This document shows, piece by piece, positions 7,546 through 14,422 of a DNA stretch of 64,000 bases. The notes under the pieces were generated by a model that did not search any database, was not told where the DNA came from, and saw only the letters and a list, made by a program, of their open reading frames with translations. Positions within the stretch are counted from its first letter, which is position 1. Each line of letters begins with the position of its first letter. Source of the DNA: Prevotella sp. (GTDB taxonomy: Bacteria; Bacteroidota; Bacteroidia; Bacteroidales; Bacteroidaceae); contig JAFSNR010000094.1 of NCBI GenBank assembly GCA_017443345.1, positions 1-64,000 of the forward strand. The letters run 5' to 3'. Both the position numbers and the translations under genes were made by a program.

Positions 7546-8418
7546 TTATCCCAGATATTTCATCAAGATGCGGGCATAACCACTGTCGTGCAGTTTGGTA
7601 ATGCTCTTCTCGCGTATCTGGCGCACGCGCTCACGGGTAAGACCCATCTCAGCACCAATCTCCTCGAGACCACGCTCCTGACAACCGATACCGAAGCACT
7701 CCTTCACGATCTTCAGCTCGCGATCCTTCAGCACGTTGCGCAGGACGTTGTCGAGGTCACTTGTCAGCGACTCATAGTCGACATGCTTGTCGGTACGTGA
7801 GTCGTCGCCTGAGCTGAGCATATCTGCCATCGAGTTGTCATCGTCCTCACCAAAGGGGGCATCGATACTCATGTGATGGCTGTCTGCCTTAGCGGTCTGC
7901 TCAATCTTAGCCTCATCAATCTGAGTCAGTTCAGCCAACTCTGTCACTGAGGGACGACGCTGGTGAATCTGCTCAAACCTATTGATCTCCTGATTAATCT
8001 TGCTCAGGGCACCACTCTGATTCAGAGGCAGGCGCACGATGCGGCTCTGCTCAGCGATAGCCTGAAGAATGCTCTGGCGAATCCACCACACAGCATAGGA
8101 GATAAACTTAAATCCACGTGTCTCATCAAATTTCTCTGCTGCCTTTACCAATCCGATGTTACCCTCGTCGATCAAGTCAGTCAGCGTCAGACCCTGATGC
8201 TGGTACTGCTTGGCAACGGAAACAACAAAACGGAGGTTGGCAGTCACCAAGCGCTCCTTGGCTCTCTCGCCCTCAGGACCACCCTTGCGGATAGCCTGTG
8301 CCAGTTCGATCTCCTCATCGATGGTCACAAGGGGCTGACGACCAATCTCTACGAGGTACTTGTCAAGTGCTTCACTCGATCGATTGGTAATACTCTTTTG
8401 AATCTTTAATTGCCTCAT
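7546..8418 (-). CDS. rpoD: Primary sigma factor RpoD (Bacteroidetes short form)
   Basis: The product is 290 aa, starting MRQLKIQKSITNRSSEALDKYL. Region 1.2 (DKYLVEIGRQPLVT), region 2 (ANLRFVVSVAKQYQ, LTDLIDEGNIGLVKAAEKFD, FISYAVWWIRQSILQAI), region 3 and region 4 (EEIGAEMGLTRERVRQIREKSI, a helix-turn-helix) are all present, and region 1.1 is absent, as is usual for the housekeeping sigma factor of this phylum. It directs RNA polymerase to TAnnTTTG promoters such as those marked here. It is a single-gene unit with its own promoter and terminator. Confidence 0.95.
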   Translation of the reverse strand: MRQLKIQKSITNRSSEALDKYLVEIGRQPLVTIDEEIELAQAIRKGGPEGERAKERLVTANLRFVVSVAKQYQHQGLTLTDLIDEGNIGLVKAAEKFDETRGFKFISYAVWWIRQSILQAIAEQSRIVRLPLNQSGALSKINQEINRFEQIHQRRPSVTELAELTQIDEAKIEQTAKADSHHMSIDAPFGEDDDNSMADMLSSGDDSRTDKHVDYESLTSDLDNVLRNVLKDRELKIVKECFGIGCQERGLEEIGAEMGLTRERVRQIREKSITKLHDSGYARILMKYLG

Positions 8419-8446
8419 ATTTGTCTTGTTACTCTGAAAAAGCGTG

Positions 8447-8454
8447 CAAAAGTA
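8447..8454 (-). promoter_or_regulatory. Promoter -7 element TACTTTTG of rpoD
   Basis: TACTTTTGCACG on the minus strand lies about 28 bp before the rpoD ATG and matches the usual TAnnTTTG element. Confidence 0.6.
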
Positions 8455-8534
8455 CAAAAAAAAACGATACGTTGCAACCAACGCACCGTCTTTTTAAGGG
8501 TATTTAACTAAATTCAACTGTCAGGCGTCCCAAA

Positions 8535-10859
8535 TCAACGCTTAATCACTTCAATCTGGCTGTCACCAGGCTTAAAGAGCAGTCCTGAGCAGGTGGTGGC
8601 ATCGACCTTGTAAGCCTTCCATTCTATCTGGTTCCAGTCGATCTGGTCGGTACGCTGTGCGAGGGGCACATGAGGGATCAGCGAACCATCGCGAACGAGG
8701 ATGATAGCAGGAATCTTACCTGCCTCGATGGTCTGATAGCCACCCTCGTAGACCTTACCCGTCTGATAGTCGATCCACTTGCCCTTGGGCAGGTAGACAT
8801 CGCGACTGGTGCCACTCTCCATCAGGGGAGCCACGAGGATCTGCGAACCAAACATATACTCATCCTCCACGAGCCATGCACCCTTGTCCTGCGGGAACTC
8901 CACGAGCAGGGCACGCACCATGGGCAGGCCACGCTCGGAGCAGTCCTTTGCCTGTGCATAGACATAGGGCATCAGCTTGTATTTCATCTCTGCACAATCA
9001 CGGAAGGCGTTCGTGAACGACTCGGAGATCAGCCAAGGCTCCGTAGGAGGTGCTCCATGGGCTCGTGTGTGGGAACTCAGGAAACCGAATGGCAGCCAAC
9101 GACGATAGATATCCTCAGGTGAGACCGTTACGAAACCACCCATGTCGTGACTCCAGAACGAGAATCCGCTGAGTCCGAAGCTCAGACCACCACGCAAGTC
9201 ACCGAGAAGTCCAATGTTCGTGGTAGCAGCATCGCCACCCCAATGGAGGGCATAACGCTGGGAACCAGCCCAGGCAGAGCGTGCCCAGATGATACCCTCA
9301 CCAGGATAATTCCGCTCCACTTCCTCCCAAAGGGCCTTGTTATAACGCAGCGGATAGAGGTTGTGCTCGTAGAGTCCACCCTTGCCACTATGGTAGAAAC
9401 CGTTGTAAGGCGCTGCTTCACCAAAGTCGCACTTGATGGTGGAGACACCCTGCTTCAGCAGACCAGCAATCTTAGACTGATACCAGCTGACAGTTGCAGG
9501 ATTCGAGAAGTCGAGGATCGCATCCTCTACAGGCATACCACCCGTGGCGTTCACTACGTGCATGCCCTTCTCGATAATCTCAGGAAAGAAGCGGTTCTTC
9601 GGGGTGAAGTAAGGCAACTGCCACAGACAGGTGTGGAAGCCATCCTTAGCCAACTGCTTAAGCATCTTCACAGGATCCTCGAAACGATCCTTCGCAAACT
9701 GATAGTCGCACTGCCAATCGACACCAAACCAGCCTGTATCGAAGTGGATCACGTCACTGGGGATCTTGTGAGCCCGCAGCTGCTTGGCAATCTCAAGTCC
9801 CTCTTTCTGAGAGAAATACGTGATACGACTCATCCAGGTGCCAAAGCTCCAGAGGGGCAGCATCGGACTCTTACCCGTAATCTCGGTATACTCGTTGAGG
9901 ATATCCTTCGGTTCACCCAGGAACACGAAGAAATCCATCAGCTCGTCAGCCATAAACAGGCGATTGGCACCAATATAGCTGGCACCGAAATCACAGGTCA
10001 CAGGTGCTGAGGTATGCATGAAGATACCATAGCCACGATTCGAGAAGAAGAAGGGCACAGGCTTGTACTGACCATCCGTCTCAGGTCCCTGGGGATCGGT
10101 CACTGAGAGGTGCACCTTCTGCCCTGCCTTGTTCAACGAGGTAAACGACTCACCACAACCATAGATCCTTTCGCCTGGTGCCAGTGTCAACACGGGGTTG
10201 ATGCTACGCGAGTTGTCCGAGCCTCGTTTGATAAATGAGAAGGGCAGCAGCTTCACCTGACTGGAATCGTTGTCGATGTTATGTCTTGTCTGTGTCAGGA
10301 TCTTGCCCTGAGCATCCTTCACGACAATGCGCCAAGGATACTTATGAATCTCGATACTGCCGTAAGGCGAGGTATAGGCAATCGTGTTACCCACGCTCTT
10401 CGAGGCCCACATCTGGCCTTGCGCCTTCTTAAACCCATCGCAGAACATCACATCCTCCTGATCCGTATTCTTGGGCTCAATCGGTGTCGTCAACATACGG
10501 ATTCTCGCAGTCCTTGGCGAGATAAACTCCACCTTGATCTTCAACTCGGGATCGTTCTCGTAGGCTGCATCGGGGAAGTCGAGCATCTGCATACGCACTG
10601 GCCAATAGCCATTGAGGTTGAACGCCTGACGAGGACTCAACCTGTAGCGTTTCCACTGCACCGTTCCCTCACCCTTCGCTGCATCGAAACTGACGATCGA
10701 GTCAGCAAGGAAATAGGTATTCGACAGGTCGTAGAAGTCCGTCGACATATCCTTCTGCATCGCCTGCAGATACTGGATCCCACCGTTCGTCTGTAGCTGT
10801 GCTACAGCAGTGAAAAGTGAAAGGTGAAAAGTGAAAAGTAAAACGACAATCTTCTTCAT
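8535..10859 (-). CDS. GH31 alpha-xylosidase/alpha-glucosidase, secreted
   Basis: The product is 774 aa. The signal peptide [21 protein letters not shown] is followed by a beta-sandwich (about 25-325) and a GH31 TIM barrel. The nucleophile is D478 in TIKCDFGEAAP and the acid/base is D543 in LHWGGDAATT. The layout is closest to YicI-type alpha-xylosidases that release xylose from xylogluco-oligosaccharides, but alpha-glucosidase activity is possible. It is the second gene of an operon with the GH2 at 10900, 40 bp upstream. The core of the signal peptide is encoded by a tandem repeat (10807-10845). Confidence 0.88.
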   Translation of the reverse strand: MKKIVVLLFTFHLSLFTAVAQLQTNGGIQYLQAMQKDMSTDFYDLSNTYFLADSIVSFDAAKGEGTVQWKRYRLSPRQAFNLNGYWPVRMQMLDFPDAAYENDPELKIKVEFISPRTARIRMLTTPIEPKNTDQEDVMFCDGFKKAQGQMWASKSVGNTIAYTSPYGSIEIHKYPWRIVVKDAQGKILTQTRHNIDNDSSQVKLLPFSFIKRGSDNSRSINPVLTLAPGERIYGCGESFTSLNKAGQKVHLSVTDPQGPETDGQYKPVPFFFSNRGYGIFMHTSAPVTCDFGASYIGANRLFMADELMDFFVFLGEPKDILNEYTEITGKSPMLPLWSFGTWMSRITYFSQKEGLEIAKQLRAHKIPSDVIHFDTGWFGVDWQCDYQFAKDRFEDPVKMLKQLAKDGFHTCLWQLPYFTPKNRFFPEIIEKGMHVVNATGGMPVEDAILDFSNPATVSWYQSKIAGLLKQGVSTIKCDFGEAAPYNGFYHSGKGGLYEHNLYPLRYNKALWEEVERNYPGEGIIWARSAWAGSQRYALHWGGDAATTNIGLLGDLRGGLSFGLSGFSFWSHDMGGFVTVSPEDIYRRWLPFGFLSSHTRAHGAPPTEPWLISESFTNAFRDCAEMKYKLMPYVYAQAKDCSERGLPMVRALLVEFPQDKGAWLVEDEYMFGSQILVAPLMESGTSRDVYLPKGKWIDYQTGKVYEGGYQTIEAGKIPAIILVRDGSLIPHVPLAQRTDQIDWNQIEWKAYKVDATTCSGLLFKPGDSQIEVIKR
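10807..10845. repeat. Tandem repeat GTGAAAAGTGAAAGGTGAAAAG inside a signal peptide
   Basis: Units of GTGAAAAG/GTGAAAG run through the 5' end of the GH31 gene. Read on the coding strand they give [11 protein letters not shown]. Near-identical coding repeats occur at 26578-26605 and 33641-33678. Confidence 0.7.
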
Positions 10860-10864
10860 ATCAT

Positions 10865-10904
10865 CTATAAACTATAAACTGTAAACCGTAAACTGTAAAC
10901 TATC
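10865..10904. repeat. Tandem repeat, TATAAACTATAAACTGTAAAC type
   Basis: Five 7-8 bp units of the form (T/G)(A/T)AAACT fill the gap between the GH2 and GH31 genes and run into the last codons of the GH2. It belongs to the dispersed short tandem repeat family. Confidence 0.6.
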
Positions 10905-13353
10905 GAATATCAATCCACGCAGGCTTCAGCGTAGCCGACTTAGCCGTGATCGAACCAGGACCCGTGGCCACCACCAGACACTTTCCGAAGAAAGCCTTGC
11001 GCTGAGGTGCCTTGAAATTCTCCATCGAGGTCTGACAACCATTGTCAGTGCCCAGGATCTTGCCCTCACCCTCATAGATGAAATAGATCTGATCCTCAGC
11101 CCATGGACAGAGGTTACCGTCCTTATCCACCACCTCGGCAGTGATGAAGGTCGTTTCCTTACCCTGATAATCCACTGACAAGCGGATATGGTCAGGTGCA
11201 CCAGCAGTCTTGATCACCTGCTCGCAAACCACCTTACCATCCTTTCTCGATACAGCCTTTACCTCACCTGGATCGAATGTCACGCGCCACCCTACGTGAT
11301 ACTCCGTATTAAGATCAACGGTCGCATTGTGCATGTTATAGCGTTTCTCAGGCTGCTCACCCGTCTTACGACGCACCCCCTGACTCTCGCCATTGATGAA
11401 CAGTTCCACCTCGTCAGCCCCATTATAATAGCACCACATGTCGATATAGTCGCCAGGCACCCAGTTCCAGTGGGGGAAGAGGTGCAGCATGGGTTTCTGT
11501 GTCCACTCGCTCTGATACATGTAATAGCTATCCTTGGGGAAGCCTGCGAGGTCGATGATGCCAAAGTACGAACTACGTGCAGGGAATCCGTAAGGCGTAG
11601 GCTCACCGATGTAGTCCCAGCCTGTCCAGATATATTGTCCGCCTACATATGGTGTATGTTTCACCACATCCCATGTCTCTTCGTGCGTCGAGCTCCATGA
11701 TGCATGGAAATTGTCGTAGGCAGAGCACATATAGGAGGGGTCGGTATAAGGCAGCCACCACTCTTTCGGTGCCCATGTGATAGAGTCGGAAGGCATCTTG
11801 TAGTAGCCTCTCGTCTGAAGAGCCGAGACACTCTCCGAGAAGATAAACGGCTTACCTGGGAAGTTCTGAGGCACATCCTTTACCCACTGATGATGGTAGT
11901 TGAAACCGATGATATCGATGACCCCACTCTTGAAGAGATGGTTATTGGGCGAAGGCTCATTACAACCAGCCGTGATGGGGCGCGATGTATCATAGCGCCT
12001 AACGATGTCTGCCAGGTGTTGGGTCAGCAGACTCTGCACGGAGAGTTCCCCATCCTTCGCTAGTGTCGAGGCATCATGACCCGCATTCAGGATCAGGTTC
12101 GCCTGTTCGAGGGTCAGCGTATCAGCCTCAGCACTCGACCACTGCTCAAGCACCTCGTTACCGATTGACCACATCAGGATCGAGGGGTGATTACGGTCTC
12201 TCAACACGAGATCCGTGAGGTCGCGCTCATGCCACTCGTCGAAGAAGCGGGCATAGTCGTTCTGGGTCTTCTTGCGTCGCCACATGTCGAAGCTCTCGTC
12301 CATCACGATCAGTCCCATCGTGTCGCACATATTCAGCAGTTCCGGGGCAGGCGGGTTGTGCGACGAACGGATAGAGTTCACGCCCATCTCCTTCAGCTTC
12401 GTCAACTTACGATGCAGGGCATCCTCGTTGAGTGCGGATCCGAGGCACCCGAAGTCATGATGCTCGCAGACACCATTCAGCTTGAAGTTCCTGCCATTCA
12501 GCCAGAAACCCGTCTTCGCGTCGAACATAAAATCGCGGAAGCCCGTCGTGGTCTCCACTTCGTCCACCACTTGGCCTCCAACCAGCACCTCCGTGCGAAC
12601 CTTATATATATTGGGAACATCGCACGACCACAGCATCGGTTTGGCAATATTGATCGTCGATTTCAGTCCCTTCGACTTCCCCACGATCTTCCCCAGCGGG
12701 TCGATCAGCGTATTTCTCACAATGGGGGCAGTCCCAGTTGTGAGATTTTCGAGCTCGACCTCGATATTCAGCTTACCCTTGCCTTTCACGACCCTCGCAT
12801 CGGCATAGATGCCCCAGTGCTTCACGTGGACGGGGTTGGTCTTCGTCAGCCACACATGGCGATAGATGCCACAGCCCGAGTACCAGCGCGAGTTGGGCTG
12901 GTCAGAATTATCCACCCTGACAGCCACCACGTTCTCACCCTCCTTCACATAAGGCGTGATATCATACTCAAAGCTCGAATAGCCATAAGGCCTGAAGCCC
13001 ACCTTCTGACCATTCACATACACCGTCGAATTCATATATACACCGTCGAACTCGAGGAAATATTTGTTGTTTACGGTATCTACCGTAAACTTTTTCCTGT
13101 ACCATCCAACTCCCCCGGGCAAGGCACCTCCGCCTGCGCCACTGGGATTACCCACATAGAAGTCGCCCTCGATGGCCCAGTCGTGGGGCACGTCAAGTAG
13201 TCGCCAACCTGCGTCGTGATAGTCCGCCTTCGCCATCTGGGCGCTGTCAGCCAATATAAACCGCCAGCCCTTGTCGAAGTTCACTCTTTCTCTCGCCTGC
13301 AACGTTGCTCCCACAAACAGCGCAACCATTGCCAGTAAAAATCTTCTTATCAT
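10900..13353 (-). CDS. GH2 beta-galactosidase, secreted
   Basis: The product is 817 aa starting MIRRFLLAMVALFVGATLQA (signal peptide). Domains in order: jelly-roll sugar-binding domain (about 25-170), Ig-like domain (175-270), TIM barrel (about 275-560) and C-terminal beta domains. The acid/base is E400 in MWSIGNEV and the nucleophile is E507 in FIFSESVS. In a cluster with two GH31 enzymes it probably removes beta-galactose from xyloglucan side chains, but this is inference. Residues about 202-214 (NLTTGTAPIVRNT) in the Ig-like domain are encoded by a palindromic repeat (12715-12745). Its promoter is divergent from the gene at 13465. Confidence 0.9.
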   Translation of the reverse strand: MIRRFLLAMVALFVGATLQARERVNFDKGWRFILADSAQMAKADYHDAGWRLLDVPHDWAIEGDFYVGNPSGAGGGALPGGVGWYRKKFTVDTVNNKYFLEFDGVYMNSTVYVNGQKVGFRPYGYSSFEYDITPYVKEGENVVAVRVDNSDQPNSRWYSGCGIYRHVWLTKTNPVHVKHWGIYADARVVKGKGKLNIEVELENLTTGTAPIVRNTLIDPLGKIVGKSKGLKSTINIAKPMLWSCDVPNIYKVRTEVLVGGQVVDEVETTTGFRDFMFDAKTGFWLNGRNFKLNGVCEHHDFGCLGSALNEDALHRKLTKLKEMGVNSIRSSHNPPAPELLNMCDTMGLIVMDESFDMWRRKKTQNDYARFFDEWHERDLTDLVLRDRNHPSILMWSIGNEVLEQWSSAEADTLTLEQANLILNAGHDASTLAKDGELSVQSLLTQHLADIVRRYDTSRPITAGCNEPSPNNHLFKSGVIDIIGFNYHHQWVKDVPQNFPGKPFIFSESVSALQTRGYYKMPSDSITWAPKEWWLPYTDPSYMCSAYDNFHASWSSTHEETWDVVKHTPYVGGQYIWTGWDYIGEPTPYGFPARSSYFGIIDLAGFPKDSYYMYQSEWTQKPMLHLFPHWNWVPGDYIDMWCYYNGADEVELFINGESQGVRRKTGEQPEKRYNMHNATVDLNTEYHVGWRVTFDPGEVKAVSRKDGKVVCEQVIKTAGAPDHIRLSVDYQGKETTFITAEVVDKDGNLCPWAEDQIYFIYEGEGKILGTDNGCQTSMENFKAPQRKAFFGKCLVVATGPGSITAKSATLKPAWIDIR
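12715..12745. repeat. Palindromic repeat inside the GH2 gene
   Basis: TCTCACAA at the left is mirrored by TTGTGAGA at the right around a G/C-rich centre. The minus strand matches the repeat copies at 297 and 28892. It lies within the coding region of the Ig-like domain. Confidence 0.65.
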
Positions 13354-13387
13354 GACTATTTTAGTTATTGATTCATTATTCTGGCTA

Positions 13388-13395
13388 CAAAGATA
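13388..13395 (-). promoter_or_regulatory. Promoter -7 element TATCTTTG of the GH2-GH31 operon
   Basis: TATCTTTG on the minus strand, about 35 bp before the ATG at 13353; divergent from the promoter at 13428. Confidence 0.6.
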
Positions 13396-13427
13396 GTGCA
13401 AATCGAGCGAAATACCAAATTTATTTG

Positions 13428-13435
13428 TATCTTTG
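13428..13435 (+). promoter_or_regulatory. Promoter -7 element TATCTTTG
   Basis: TATCTTTGTCCCC lies 29 bp upstream of the ATG at 13465. No clear TTTG box at -33 is visible. Confidence 0.6.
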
Positions 13436-13464
13436 TCCCCAAAAACCCATTAAACCGAAAAAAT

Positions 13465-14385
13465 ATGAGAAAATTCGCTGCTTTCCTGATGCTGTTATGC
13501 ACCACAACGCTCGCTGCACAGAACGTCGTTTACGATGAGATTCACATCTTCACAGGCAAGCTCAACGGCAAGATTGCCTTCGAACTTGCATTCGTGCCCG
13601 CTACGCAAAACGGTGAGATGCTCCATGCTGGCTACATCTACTACCCCAACGCCAAGAACCCTGCACCCATCCTCGTCGTGGGGCATGAACTCCAAGCCGA
13701 CACCAAGGATCCCGCTTACGAGAACCTCGAACACATAGCCTTTACCGAGTATCAGCCCGATGGCGAGATCACAGGTAAGATCGACCTCGAGTACTACGAA
13801 GTAGAGGGCGACTACACCTTCAAGAAAGGCACATGGACCAATCCCGGCAACGGACGACGCTTCCAGATGACCAATATGGGTACAGCCTTCAATGCTCCCA
13901 GCTGGTGGCCAGGCATCCCTGCGACACTCAACTCCCCCAGGCGCGAGGACTACACGTATAAGTACCACTTCAAGAAGGATGAAAACGGCAACCTTGAGGA
14001 CATCACTGTCGACGTCTTTGCTAACGGCAAGAAGATGGGACCCGAGATTAAGGAGTCCTACACCTACCCCTTCAGTGAAGACCAGAATCTGGACTGGGTC
14101 ACAGAGACCGATGTCAACTTCGACGGCATCCCCGACCTCTATATCTTCATTGGTTTCCAGAGTCATGCCCAGAGTGCCTACGCAGCCTATGTATGGAATC
14201 CCGACACCCGTCAGTTCTACAACGTCGACGCCTTCTACGAGATCGCCGAGCCCGAGTTCGACAACGAGCACAAGACCATCATCAGTCGCGCCCGCGACAA
14301 CGATTATATGTACGAGGACACCTTCAAATGGAAAAACGGCAAACTCAGAAGAATCTCCTCCAGGAAAATATCGCTGTTCGATTAA
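13465..14385 (+). CDS. Secreted protein with an EF-hand-like Asp loop, unknown function
   Basis: The product is 306 aa. The signal peptide MRKFAAFLMLLCTTTLAAQ is followed by a beta-rich region and a C-terminal domain with TDVNFDGIPDLYIF, an Asp-rich loop of the kind that binds calcium in FG-GAP/EF-hand-like and XAC2610-type proteins. The start at 13465 gives a clean signal peptide 30 bp after the promoter. The gene is divergent from the GH2 operon and ends at a terminator. I cannot assign a function; calcium binding is inferred. Confidence 0.7.
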   Translation: MRKFAAFLMLLCTTTLAAQNVVYDEIHIFTGKLNGKIAFELAFVPATQNGEMLHAGYIYYPNAKNPAPILVVGHELQADTKDPAYENLEHIAFTEYQPDGEITGKIDLEYYEVEGDYTFKKGTWTNPGNGRRFQMTNMGTAFNAPSWWPGIPATLNSPRREDYTYKYHFKKDENGNLEDITVDVFANGKKMGPEIKESYTYPFSEDQNLDWVTETDVNFDGIPDLYIFIGFQSHAQSAYAAYVWNPDTRQFYNVDAFYEIAEPEFDNEHKTIISRARDNDYMYEDTFKWKNGKLRRISSRKISLFD

Positions 14386-14390
14386 GACTA

Positions 14391-14414
14391 TCCCCGCCCA
14401 TTACTGAGCGGGGA
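14391..14414. terminator. Intrinsic terminator between convergent genes
   Basis: The stem TCCCCGC (14391-14397) pairs with GCGGGGA (14408-14414) and is followed by TTTCTTGTTT. It ends the gene at 13465 and overlaps the 3' region of the convergent GH31. Confidence 0.75.
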
Positions 14415-14422
14415 TTTCTTGT

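Noticed and set aside
9147..10010. Long open frame on the plus strand through the GH31 gene
   Set aside because: It is a shadow of the minus-strand GH31, which has a full signal peptide, domain structure and catalytic residues; the plus-strand protein has no recognisable features.
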